A stretch of DNA of 64,000 nucleotides. Origin: Ichthyophis bannanicus. Its lineage: Eukaryota > Chordata > Amphibia > Gymnophiona > Ichthyophiidae. Location of the stretch: the NCBI GenBank assembly GCA_033557465.1, contig CM066044.1, positions 190,208,184-190,272,183 of the forward strand, given 5' to 3'. The position numbers and the translations under genes were made by a program. The notes under the pieces were generated by a model. It had not been told where the DNA came from and did no database searches. It worked only from the letters and a program-made list of their open reading frames with translations. How positions within the stretch are numbered: the stretch's first letter is position 1; each line of letters opens with the position of its first letter. This document shows, piece by piece, positions 53,348 through 63,382 of this stretch.

Positions 53348-54309
53348 CTAGCAATAGCATTTAGATAAAGAACAGTCCATGTAAATAGTTTCATCTGCTG
53401 TATTTCCCCCTGCATCAACAATCATAGGGTCAATATCATACATTGGCACAGATGAGTCTTTCATTAAGGCACTATCATGAGAATGCTTATTCCCTTGCTG
53501 CCATTCTCTATTATAGATAGGGTCTGGATCAGTGTTCATACCTGAGCCTCTCCTGCTATCATTATTCCTCTCTGTATAGCCTGGCCAATATGTAATCCAA
53601 TTCTGATGTCCAGCCTTCCAATCTTGATCCCTGGACACTGGATCTTCTCTCACATACCTTCTGGCCTTGGTCTGAAAGTCCCTTCCACATGCAGTCTTCT
53701 CTCTTCCAGGTAGCCACTGGTGATTCCTATCTCTGCCACTCCATTCTCTGGCTGAATCCAGTCCAATGGACTCTGCTGGCCTTTGGAATACCTCCCAGTA
53801 TGAGTACTGCCTTGGAATCTCCCAGACCTTCCAATGGCCTTTCTTCTCTTCCTTCCAGAGAGTTTCCTTCTCTCTCTATCTGCTTGGCTTGGCTTCTGTT
53901 TCTCCAGGTGATACTGGTGCTTGTAGCCGTTGCTGAAGCTCTCCCCTCTGTATCTCTTCCTGAAGCTGTTCTTGAAACTGTTGCTGAAACTGTTTCCTGA
54001 AGAATAATCTCTATTCTTATTCTTTCCTAATGTGTGCTGCTCCCTAACACAGCGCAGCTGTGTTGAATCAAGCCCTGCCCTTTGAGATGAGTGCTTAGGG
54101 ATTACCTCATAGCTCTCTTGATTGCACACACATTCTCTCACTTCAGCCCCTCTCATGGCTGCTGGAAAGCTGGTGCATTCTGGGACTGGTAGTCTTTTAT
54201 GTGAAAACTCTGTTTTCTCAATTCTACCAGAACTGACAGGTTGCTTGTTCAGAGTCACATCATCTTTTCTATAGCTCCTACCTGAGCTATGATAAGCTTC
54301 CTTATCACA
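53348..54309 (-). pseudogene. 5'-LTR copy of the LTR-encoded basic protein
   Basis: Frames at 53,650-54,258 (202 codons; open further 5' to the LTR edge) and 53,348-53,653 (101 codons) translate identically to the 3' LTR copy, including the frameshift between them. In the 5' LTR the frame has no pol upstream and no early ATG, so it is probably not expressed from here. Confidence 0.75.
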
Positions 54310-56610
54310 GACTGTAAAATAAAAGGAAAGGTGTTGGCAAGTAGATTGGAAATGGTCTTACCAAGTGTAATTCATTGCACCAGAATGTCTTTGTAAGGGC
54401 AGATTGGCAGCAGAAGACACCTGCACATTTTGTCATGTTATTGGCTATGTAGGAAAAGTGCAAACACAGGTAAAGGCCATGTCCCTGGATGCCAAAAAAG
54501 GCCTTTGACAGATTTGAGTAGAATTTTATGATAACAAAACTGGCTTAATTTGGGATTGGGGCAAAATTTGTTAATATGGTACAGGTTCCATACACCAGGA
54601 TTTCTGTCAATATCACCCTGCTGGGGACCTTTCCACTAGGGCATGGGACCCGCCAGGGCTGCCCACTATTTTGCTTTTTGTAATTACAAATAGGGAGGCT
54701 TTGTCTTTTGTAGGGATGGCACTAGGGGAACAGCAGATAAAGTTGTCGGCTCACACGGACAACATTCTCCTTTATTGCTGGCAACCTCAGACTTCAATAC
54801 CTGATGGTTTGTAGATAATTCTGGAATATGCTAACTTGTCAGAATATAAAGTAAACTGGGACAAAACTGAACTCTTTCCCTTCAATGTATTTTGTAACAA
54901 AGAACAGCTAACCGGCATTCCCATACAATGGTGTGCAGAAGGGATTACTATTTAGGAATTCTATTTAAGAATAATTTGGAGTCATCAATCCAGGCAAAGA
55001 TGGATCGGATTTTGGAAAAGGTTTCGGGGTTGTGCTCGAAGTGGTCTCCTATGGCACTTACATGGTGGGGATGCCAAGATTGACTCAAGATGATGATTGT
55101 CCCACACATTCTGCTAGTTTTTCCCAAAGCCTTTTATTTGCAGGTAGATAGAATGCTGTCTTCCTATCTTTGGAAAGCAAGCCCTCTCCCCCACTCCCCC
55201 CCACCCCGACACATATCTTATGGAAGCTAAAGATATGGGAGAGGTGGGGTTTCCAGACTTTAAAGGGTACCACTGAACATTTAGCTTGAGTCATGCCAGC
55301 TGGTGGTATGTGAAGGAAGAGTAATGTAACCATCCAATATGGATGCAAATAAAGAAGAGTTGGATTAGGCCTCTAAAATAGTCTTGGCTGCCCAGCATAG
55401 TTTCTCCCAATAGTAGACTCTCAACTTATTCCGGACATGCTGAAATGCTTAAGAGATTTGAACTCTGGGCTGGAGATTTTATGGAAGGAATCATTGTATG
55501 GTCCTATATAGTTTAACCCTGCTATCTAAATAGGCCAGAAAACTGTTTTTGTGGAAAAAATGGTTCAAGTCCAAAATCTAAGCTTTCAACCATATATGGG
55601 AAGGGAGGAACGGGTGTCTTTTGAGGTTCTCTGTCAAAGATATCTAATGCACTCCGGTCTGTGTTTTGCTATCTTCGTTACATCATGCCCTGGATGCCAG
55701 GCTAAACAAGGTCAAACGAATGGATAAGGAACCCTCAATAATTGTGTGTTGCCAGGGAGCTCGAGACTTGGGCCGTGTGGCATCTTTTTTCTACAAAAGA
55801 CTATAGGCTTCTTTTAAAAACCCAAACATAGCTCTTCAAAGGCTGTGCCAGCAGGACTTAGCTATCCATATTACTGATCAGCAGTGGGCCCTTTTCTAGG
55901 CTAAGACAAATTGGCCTCTGGTATCAGTTGCTATGACTTAATCCTTGGTTTTTGTCATGTACAAATCTATTTGTGCTTCTGCCAAGGCTTGTAGGATTAA
56001 CACAGCTTTGTCTAATAAATGCTCCTTCTGTCACACAGATCTTGGAACATTGCTTCATATGTTGTACTCTTGCCCTGTGATTCAGGTGTACTGGACACAG
56101 GTGTGGGAGAGAATATGTCTTATCCTAAGATTGGATCGTGATATATCAACTACAGCCATCCTATTTTGGAGTTTTGGCCTTGCAAGCCATCTTGATCCAA
56201 CAAAGCGCAGGTTGTTTCACATTTTGATAGCTATTGTTCTTAGAATCATCCTCCAAAACTGGAAGTAAGGAGCATTTATCAACTTTCCTTTCTGGTGGAA
56301 TACAGTCTTCCCGTATGACGTACAAATGTATTTCAGTTATGTGAATTAGTGTGGGCACCTGTGCAAAGTTTTTGTGAACCAGTAGAGCAGAACCCCAATA
56401 ACAATAATTATTGATCCTTTCTGTTGTATAGTAACAGGGGAAGTTCCATACTATACTCAGATTTTGCTAACATCTGGTCATATGTACTTGTTGGGGTGGA
56501 GGGGAAATAAGGGGGTGACTATTACTGTTCTCTTTCTCCTTTCTCTGGTTTTATGAGTGTTTTGATTTTTTTCTCTTGGTGTTTTGTATTGAAAAATTAT
56601 AAGTGAAAGC
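54310..56610 (+). pseudogene. L1/Tx1-like LINE ORF2, reverse transcriptase to 3' end (piece 3 of 3)
   Basis: It resumes directly after the LTR element with VLASRLEMVLPSVIHC (about 54,333; 'ILANRLxxVLPxxIH'). SLDAKKAFDRFE (motif A, about 54,482), GTRQGCPL (about 54,650) and AHTDNILLYC (about 54,750) follow. The last stands where ADDxLLY belongs, so the catalytic Asp pair is damaged. The C-terminus (55,945-56,268) has the zinc knuckle CSFCHTDLGTLLHMLYSC and YWTQVWERI. The 3' UTR ends TATTGAAAAATTATAAG and an A-run at about 56,612. It is degenerate throughout. Confidence 0.85.
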
Positions 56611-57240
56611 ATAAAAAAAAGAAAGCAATCCCATGGGCAAGGCATTTTAATAAAGTCTGACCAAGAGGCTCCTGTAGAGCTTGAGGTGAAGTTCCACCCT
56701 CCACAGCTATACCCAGAGGCCTGGCGGAAAAGGAAAGAGAAGGAGAAAGAGATGGGACCACCAAATGCAGAGAGATGGAGGAGTGCAAAGCCAAAGGGCA
56801 TAGATCCCAGGAGAGAGGAGAAGAAGACAGATCCCACAGGATGGGGACTAGGACTGGGATTGATGAGCCACCAGCTTAGTTGGGCCTTGGAAAAACGGGA
56901 GCAGCTGAAATGAGCTAAAGCACTAACATCTAGAATTACTAAAGAGTGCAACCACATTAACGCGCACTAAAGCCTTTATCGCAAGTTATTCTACCGCACG
57001 TCCCATTTTATGCATTGAGACCTAGTAATTAATAAAGCAACTTAATGGCATTAGAACCAGCTACGGCAGTAGTGCAAATGAATAACTCTAGCTGTAAGAG
57101 AACTAGGTTCCGGGGTGGGAGGGGGGTATTCATTATAAAGCTCTTGTTAATCTGAGTTTCTTTGGTGGTGGGTTAGCAAAGGTCTCTGGCCTACACTGCT
57201 TAACAGGCAACAGACTACAGCCAAACTTTTTAAAAAATCT
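56611..57240. other. Unassigned stretch
   Basis: A 75-codon charged frame at 56,686-56,913 (AWRKRKEKEKEMGPPNAERW) shows no domain. At 56,935-57,060, TTAACGCGCACTAAAGCC looks like a MITE end, with no partner found. Confidence 0.35.
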
Positions 57241-57244
57241 CTTA

Positions 57245-57475
57245 CCATAGTAACATAGAAAATGATGGAAGAAAAAGACTAAACTGGTCCATCCCGTCTG
57301 CCCAGTTGAGATTCTTCCATTTTGGTTAGATAAGTATACGATACTCTATGCAAACCCATACCAGTTCACTGCCTCCCATGTCCTCTACCTAACTTCTGGT
57401 ACAAGTTAAGTTACCCGGCGTACTATGTTTTCCTATTATCATGTCACTCCCATCTAAGAAATTGTTATATTGTTA
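57245..57475 (-). mobile_element. CR1 subtype A LINE 3' end, antisense
   Basis: CATAGTAACATAGAAAATGA followed by GGTCCATCCCGTCTGCCCAG is the antisense 3' tail of the subtype A element at 7.9 kb. Only about 230 bases remain. Confidence 0.8.
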
Positions 57476-57489
57476 TACTGTAGAAATGT

Positions 57490-57572
57490 TGAGTTGTAAT
57501 GTAAACCGCTTCGATTTAAGGATGAGGCAATCTATAAAACCTATTAAATAAATAAAAATAAATAAAATAAAC
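57490..57572 (+). repeat. L2-type LINE or SINE 3' tail
   Basis: GTAAACCGCTTCGATTTAAG, GAGGCAATCTATAAAAC and (AAATA)n. Confidence 0.6.
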
Positions 57573-58816
57573 CCTCCAAACCCAGCACCCTTCACATAAA
57601 TAAGAAACTTGGTCAGAGTCTGCTAATGTATCCGCATCTGGTACTGGGCTTCTCCTCTATCCTCTTCCTTGATTCTCACAAAACCAATCCAACACCCAGG
57701 TCCCTTTTCATGTGTCCGTTCCAAACTCTATAAAAATCCACACTGCCACCAAAAGCAGCGTGGCTACTGTCCCAAACACCCAGCCTCCCCATTCCAACTA
57801 CGGTCACGTCGCACAAACATCTCAAGCCTTCCTAGAAACCTGATATTATCACATTACCGCATAATTTATTTGGACCTAACTCATTCTTTTTCATTGGTAA
57901 CTCAAAGTGAGTTACATTCAGGTGTAGTAGGTATTTCTCTATTCCCAGAGGGCTAACAGCATACGTTTTTATCAGAGGAAATAAAGGATAGAGTGATTTT
58001 TCCAAGCACCTGGCTACTTCTTAACCTCAGCTCATTCTCGAAAGTCAAATAAAGCCGTACCACTGCGGTAAGGTGTGAAGGGCCGGATGAACACTGTGGA
58101 ATCTGAGGCAAACATACATTTGTGGGCTGCTACTATGGATACCCATTTACTTATTTTCTCAAACTCTCCCCCTAAAGTTACATTCACTCTTCACCTGCCT
58201 TTCTCCTCCTCTTCCTACCCCCCCCCCTCCCAATGGGATCTTCACTCATGGACATTCCCCCACGCTTCACTTCTCCAGAAGTAGCTAGGCGAAACTGCAG
58301 GGCGTGGTCCTCGCTGTGGCAGCAGTAAGAGGTTGTGACTGAATATGGAGACTGGGCAAGTACGTGCTTTCAATTCAGTGGCCTAGAGGTTAGAGCAGTG
58401 GACTGGGAACCCAGGAAACTGGGCAAGCCATTTCCATATTCAGTTTCCTCTGAAACAAACTAAAGATGCCAAGGGTGGATTGCCTCAAAGAGTGAGATTT
58501 ACAGGAGATGTGTCTGAGGTATAAATTCAGAAACATTTAAGTGTCAAAAAGGCTTCACATATAGAAGCAAGAAAAAACGATAGCTTTTCTTTGTACCTCT
58601 GAAATGATATAGACAGAGTGGAGACAGTGTAAAGACAGGTAACTAATTATCTGGGCAAATTCCATGGACTGAAAACTTGGGCCTCGATGCAGTAATTGGC
58701 GCTGTGCTCTAGCACTGAGTTTTGCTTGAGATTTTCCCACACTAGTTTTGCTCCCAATGCAGAAAGCAAGCTAACATAGGAGAATCTTGAGCAAAACCAC
58801 TGCACCAAAGCAGTAA
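57573..58816. other. Unassigned stretch
   Basis: GGTTAGAGCAGTGGACTGGG at 58,390 resembles a tRNA-derived SINE head. Otherwise nothing is recognised. Confidence 0.35.
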
Positions 58817-58998
58817 TTCTCAACCCAATCCTTGGGGCACACCCATCCAGCCAGATTTTCAGGATATTCGCAATTAGTATGCAAGAGATACATTTGCACG
58901 CACTGTCTCCTTGTTATGCAAATCTGGCTCATGCATATTCATTGTGGATATCTTGTAAACCCTACTGATGGGCGTGCCACGAGGATTGGGCTGAGAAA
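58817..58998. mobile_element. Inverted-repeat MITE, copy B
   Basis: TTCTCAACCCAATCCTTGG at the left pairs with GAGGATTGGGCTGAGAA at the right. The inner parts include AGATTTTCAGGATATTCGC and GCATATTCATTGTGGATATC. It is related to 31,429-31,605. Confidence 0.82.
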
Positions 58999-59103
58999 CA
59001 CTGCAGCTAGCTTAGAGCAGTGAGCATTCTAATCACAAGCAAAGCAGCGCATACTTAGTGACTCTCAATGTAAAAACTGCACTGAAAAAACTTCCCAATG
59101 ATG

Positions 59104-59437
59104 GATCTTTACAGGGCCGTACCGAGTGTAAATCGCGCTTTGTGCGACTTGCACATCGGGTGCACCCCCCCTCCCCCCCCCCTGTGGCAGGAGAGAAGAG
59201 GCACGCCTGATGTGCAAGTCGCCGGCATGCAAGAGCAGGGAGGGACAGATCTGCTTAGCATGCTGGCGAGAAGGCTTAAGGGGCACATTTTAGCTGTCTT
59301 CCGTTGCCTGCTACCAATGAGAGAAGAAAAAGTGGCGGCGGCAGGCAATAGTAGACAGCTAAAATGCACTCCTTAAGCCTTTGCGCCCTGTACTGCCGCA
59401 CCGCTCGCACAGGGCTAGGTACGGGCCTGGATATTTA
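59104..59437. mobile_element. hAT MITE (318 bp)
   Basis: 59,112-59,429. It starts CAGGGCCGTACCGAGTG and ends GGTACGGGCCTG. The flanks are GATCTTTA (59,104-59,111) and GATATTTA (59,430-59,437), an 8-bp duplication with one later change. The inside carries a second inverted pair (TTAAGGGGCACATTTTAGCTG / CAGCTAAAATGCACTCC). Confidence 0.85.
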
Positions 59438-59478
59438 TACCAGCTTCAGGCAGTATAACGATGCAGAAAGGAACAAAG

Positions 59479-60243
59479 GGATCATCTGAGGTGAGTTTGA
59501 CACTTCATCTCAAATCACCCGAGGCCCAGACTCCCTGAATGTGTGCCTGCTGGCATTGGTGGCCCAGTGGCCCCAAACTCTCTAAAAAAATGTCTATGTT
59601 GGCCCAGTGGTCCCTAGACCCATCAGTGAACCCAACAGAAAATAACATTGGTGGTTCAAGTTGCCACTACACCCTGGAACCCCATGCTCCAATCCACCCC
59701 TTGGTAACCACAACCCCCCTCCACCATAGCTCTGATAACCCCCGCAGTAGCCACAACCCCTCCAATTCCCCCCAATCATCCAAGATGCCCCAGTTCCCCC
59801 TTCCTGTATTTCCCTTACTAAGAGGCAGGAATGATGTCCACATGTTCATGCCCCTGCAACACCATCTTGGAAAATGCCGTCATTTTGACGGCACGGAGCC
59901 AGGAACTTCTGGATATCGCTCCTGTCCCCTCCCCCCCCCCATGAGGGAAGGATGGGAGGGATCAGGGAGGCTGGGACTCCTGGGAAGGGGGTTGGAGTTA
60001 TGGGGGAGCTGTGACTACCAAGGGAGATCGGAGCAGGGGAGTTGAGGACTGTAGTGGCCATTGGAGCCACCGATGCTATTTGTGTTGGGCTCATGAGGTG
60101 GAGGTAGGGGCCACTGAGCTACGAGAGACATTTTTTTTAGGGGTTTAAGGCCACTGGGCTACCAGTGTTGGTGGGCACACTATCAGGGGTCTGGACCTTT
60201 GTCACCTGATGTGAAGTGTCAAACTTCATTTCAGATGACCTTT
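59479..60243. mobile_element. Large foldback element (~765 bp)
   Basis: The left begins GGGATCATCTGAGGTGAG and the right ends with the inverse, TTTCAGATGACCTTT. The arms remain similar through CAGTGGCCCCAAACTC / AAGGCCACTGGGC, AACCCAACAGAAAATAAC / TTTGTGTTGGGC and GGTTCAAGTTGCCACTAC / GTAGTGGCCATTGGAGCC, to a centre TGCCGTCATTTTGACGGCA at about 59,876. The whole element is one imperfect palindrome. Open frames inside reflect this and are not genes. Confidence 0.82.
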
Positions 60244-61709
60244 TTGTTTGGACAGCATGTCATATGCAAGGTATAAGTGGTGATAACGCAGACCTCTGTG
60301 CATATGTGTCCTGTTTGCGCTCCTTGTTTAGCACGGAGTTCATTTGTCTGCTGTTTGCTTATAGCATTGCCAAGCAAGAAGTCTGTGTTAGACTTGCATT
60401 AGGACATCCTACCCTAGAGCTTTAACACTGGGCTCTAGCACAGGGGTTTTGCATCAAACTGTTGGTATGTGTACCAATGGACTTCTCCAGCCCAAATGTT
60501 TAAATTTTATTCATGTTAAGTTGGTACAGTAGATGCCAGCTCTATTCCTCAGCCCCATGATTTACCCCCATCCTTCTCCCATTCCTACCTCTTCTCAACC
60601 TCTCTTGCCAAGGTCAACCCAGTGCATCTTACAGAACTCAATCTCCAACCTCATGCAGAAATCACTTGTACAGCACAGGAACTTCCTCCCTGTGCTCTTT
60701 GGACACATCCTAACCACAATCTCTCTTGCTACAGATAACGCAGGCCTCAGCTGAATGGCTGAGAGGTTAAGGTATCCACGGGACCCTTCACATCCATATT
60801 TTCTATAAAATGTCATGATAATGCTATCTCTTTTTAGAACAGTGAGTAAGTCAGACCAAAATCCCTACAGGTGCTTTATCCAGGTTTTCACATGTAGTGA
60901 ACACTGATTTTGGATAGTTAAATCTGTATTTCTGGCCAGCACAATTTGTACCTTCAATTTATGCTGAATAACTCAGGCTTACAATTTTTCCTAGTACATG
61001 AGTCATGCAGAGATTGTAACATTAAACATTCTTCAGGAGAAATTGCACTGCTATATAAATGTTTAATAGTTGTAATACAAATTCCTTTTTTGGCCTAAGT
61101 CACCTTAAAATAAGAGTGTTCAAGAATTTTCCTTTTATTTTGGGGTTTTTTTGCAATTACTACTATTCAAAGGGTTAATCCAGCTACCACTGTGATAATG
61201 CCGTTTCTTTATCTGAAAGACTGCATGTACAAAATACATTCATCATATGTTAAAACGGCAATGTCAAATTTTAAATAGCCAGGCTGGATGAATCTTTCGA
61301 CTCACTCCGAGGCATTCATCACTGTCCTGGTCAATGCTATGGCTGTTGATTGAAAGAGCGAAAAGAGTCAGGAAGGCTGGATGAGCAAAGCTCCAATCAC
61401 AAAGGGGAAAGGCATCCCATTATGACTCCAATCCGGAAGAAGAAAACAGTGTGAGTGTGTGTGGCAGAGAGGGGAAAAGGGCACAAGACGGAGCACACAG
61501 CCAGCCAACATATATCACTCAAGTTGGCTAGCAGCTAAGATAAGAAAGAACAAACGTTACCCTGTAATGAAAACACAGAGCCAAACAGAGAGAAATCTGC
61601 AACTATAAAAGCATCTAGGGAAGGCATCTCCCATGGTCCTAGCCGAGCATGTTAAGAACAATTGGTTCACCAAGACGATAAGCACTGAGGAGTCCATTTC
61701 TCCATGTGT
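60244..61709. other. Unassigned stretch
   Basis: AT-rich, with no recognisable gene or repeat. Confidence 0.4.
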
Positions 61710-61717
61710 GCTAGGAT

Positions 61718-62687
61718 CAGGGCCGGCCCGTCCATTGAGCAAGAATGTTTTTTGCACAGGGCCCCGCGTTTCAGGGGGCCCCGCGCAAAGAACATTCTGC
61801 TTTTTTTTTTTTTACATTTAAAAACAAAAACCTGGCTCTAGCTGCTGCCGCTGCCGCGTCCGTCGCAGCAGCGGCAGAATGGCGTGTCCCGCGGGGCCCC
61901 TTCTCCTCTTCGAGCCCTCTGCAAGGGCTTTCAGATTCGCGAAGGGAGAGTTGTGCTCCCTCGCGTCTCTGTAAAGCCCGCAGGGGCTAATGGGAAATTT
62001 CCCATCAGCCCCTTTAGACGCGAGGGGCTGATGGGAAATTTCCCATTAGCCCCTGCGGGCTTTACAGAGACGCGAGGGAGCACTCTCCCTTCGCGAATCT
62101 GAAAGCCCTTGCAGAGGGCTCGACGTGGAGAGGGGGCCCCGCGGGACACGCCATTCTGCCGCTGCTGCGACGGACGCGGCAGAAGCTAGAGCCAGGTTTT
62201 TGTTTTTAAATTTGCCGGAAGGGAAGGGAAGGGAAGGGGGGGGGGGCTGATGGAGGCTGTCTGGAAATGGGGTGGGGGGGGTTAGGACTGGAAATGTGCA
62301 AGGGGGGGGGGTTAGGACTGGAAATGTGCAAGGGGGGGGTTAGGACTGGAAATGTGCAAGGGGGGGGGTTAGGACTGGAAATGTGCAAGGGGGGGGGTTA
62401 GGACTGGAAATGGGCTGGGACTGATGGAGGCTGACTTGAAATGGGCTGGGGGGGGTTAGGACTGGAAATGGGCTGGAGGGGGGGTTAGGACTGGAAATGG
62501 GCTGGGGCTGATGGAGGCTGACTGGAAATGGGCTGGGGAGGGGTTAGGACTGGAACTGGGCTGGGGGGGGTTAAGACTGCTAATGGGCTGGGGCTGATGG
62601 AGGCTGACTGGAAATGGGCTGGGGGGGTTAAGACTGGTAATGGGCTGGGGGTTGATGGAGGCTGACTGGAAATGGGGTGATGGGGGG
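61718..62687 (+). mobile_element. hAT-like element with giant palindrome and minisatellite; right end not seen
   Basis: It starts CAGGGCCGGCCCGTCC after GCTAGGAT. It contains the 400-bp palindrome and the G-rich array. No matching right end (GGGCCGGCCCTG plus GCTAGGAT) occurs before the window ends. The retroviral LTR that begins at about 62,688 may have inserted into it. Confidence 0.55.
61815..62211. repeat. Near-perfect GC-rich palindrome, ~190-bp arms
   Basis: The left arm, about 61,815-62,012, and the right arm, 62,024-62,211, are reverse complements apart from a few short indels. The loop is 11 bases (TTTAGACGCGA). The outer ends are ATTTAAAAACAAAAACC / GGTTTTTGTTTTTAAAT. The inner ends are CCCATCAGCCCC / GGGGCTGATGGG. 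Confidence 0.93.
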
Positions 62688-62690
62688 TGA
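62228..62690. repeat. G-rich minisatellite
   Basis: Units of about 30 bases built on GGGGTTAGGACTGGAAATG, alternating with a GCTGATGGAGGCTGACTGG spacer. It is the reverse complement of the array in the hAT at 52.1-52.4 kb. Confidence 0.9.
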
Positions 62691-63140
62691 AGGGATAATT
62701 GGAATAAAGGGATAATCAGCTCAGATCTGCTTTATATGATTGCCTTATGATTGCATATATATCTGCCTTATAACTGCACTCTGGCCTGTTTGAAACAGAC
62801 ACAGCAACATATGGTTGGTACAAAACAGGTGGGCAACAGGAAAAGAGTACATGCAGCTTATGACTGTTATAAAGCCTAAAAAAAAGCTATACTTTGGACA
62901 GAAGTGTCCAAGGATATAAGCCTAGGTTCAAACAGGTCAAGCCAGGAATTCAACTAATGCTCTTGCCCTGAAGGTTTCAATTGGTGCCAGCAGATGGAAA
63001 AACACAGGAGGAGGCAGAGGGCTATGATTGATTGCATAGATAGGCGAGCCTTGATCAGCAGATCTAGCTGCATAACCATAGAAGGCCCTGGGAAAGAGTT
63101 TTGCATTTGCTGAAACTATTTAGAATTTGAAGCAGAGAGG

Positions 63141-63150
63141 TATATATAAG
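63141..63150 (+). promoter_or_regulatory. LTR TATA box
   Basis: TATATATAAG lies about 30 bases before the predicted start of R. Confidence 0.75.
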
Positions 63151-63170
63151 ACAGCAATTAAAGAGGGTCT

Positions 63171-63213
63171 GGGGGCAGTTCTTTTCTCCCCTTGCAGAGA
63201 GAAGTCTGCCCCA
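63171..63213 (+). promoter_or_regulatory. Hairpin at the predicted RNA 5' end (TAR-like position)
   Basis: GGGGCAG pairs with CTGCCCC. Inside, TTCTTTTCT can pair with AGAGAGAA, leaving a loop around CCCCTTGC. It lies where the retroviral RNA should begin. Position and shape recall retroviral 5' hairpins, but function is not shown. Confidence 0.55.
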
Positions 63214-63273
63214 CTGTCCCTCAGACAGGCACTTGCTATCTGCATCTATAACCATTTGTTTGCTGTGCCAAAT

Positions 63274-63279
63274 AATAAA
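63274..63279 (+). promoter_or_regulatory. LTR polyadenylation signal
   Basis: AATAAA in CAAATAATAAAAAG, downstream of the TATA box, so R lies between. Confidence 0.75.
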
Positions 63280-63364
63280 AAGTTTCTTTGTAGCTGAGCA
63301 ACTTGCTGTCTGAACTGTTTATTGGTAATTGGGGAGGCTTTGTAGGTGGACCCGGCCTACAAAC

Positions 63365-63382
63365 TGGCGCCCGAACAGGGAC
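63365..63382 (+). promoter_or_regulatory. Primer-binding site, tRNA-Lys(3) type
   Basis: TGGCGCCCGAACAGGGAC, all 18 bases complementary to the 3' end of tRNA-Lys3. This primer is typical of lentiviruses and many beta-like (class II) retroviruses. Confidence 0.95.

Larger units (their letters stand above)
50374..54309 (-). mobile_element. 5' LTR, interrupted by a hAT element
   Basis: LTR parts are 53,251-54,309 and 50,374-50,881. Without the 2,369-bp hAT and its 8-bp duplication it is 1,559 bp, three less than the 3' LTR (AAC missing near 50,656). It begins TGTGATAAGG and ends CCGTCTGACA. Confidence 0.92.
45095..54313 (-). mobile_element. Full-length Ty3/Gypsy-type LTR retrotransposon lacking an integrase
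   Basis: The element occupies 45,099-54,309 and is flanked by GACT at 45,095-45,098 and 54,310-54,313. Its order on the minus strand is 5' LTR, primer-binding site, gag, protease, dUTPase, reverse transcriptase, RNase H, polypurine tract, 3' LTR. The internal region is only 3.7 kb and I find no integrase. A 2.37-kb hAT element is inserted in the 5' LTR. The two LTRs differ by one 3-base indel that I could see, so the insertion is recent. The capsid is SCAN-like, which points to the Gmr1-like Gypsy group. Confidence 0.92.
62688..63361 (+). mobile_element. 5' LTR of an endogenous retrovirus
   Basis: The end is set by GGCCTACA at 63,354-63,361, three bases before a tRNA-Lys primer-binding site. 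U3 has a TATA box (TATATATAAG, 63,141), and R/U5 has AATAAA (63,274). The start is uncertain. TGAAGGGATAATTGG at 62,688, where the minisatellite stops, is the best TG candidate and would give about 674 bp. Confidence 0.8.

Noticed and set aside
54290..54330. Splice acceptor (pyrimidine tract plus ACAG, minus strand) creating an exon at 54,309
   Set aside because: The border is the LTR start with a target duplication. The pyrimidine-rich text is the interrupted LINE, so the resemblance is accidental.
61884..62149. 72-codon frames on both strands with similar peptides
   Set aside because: Both are the same palindrome arm read twice.
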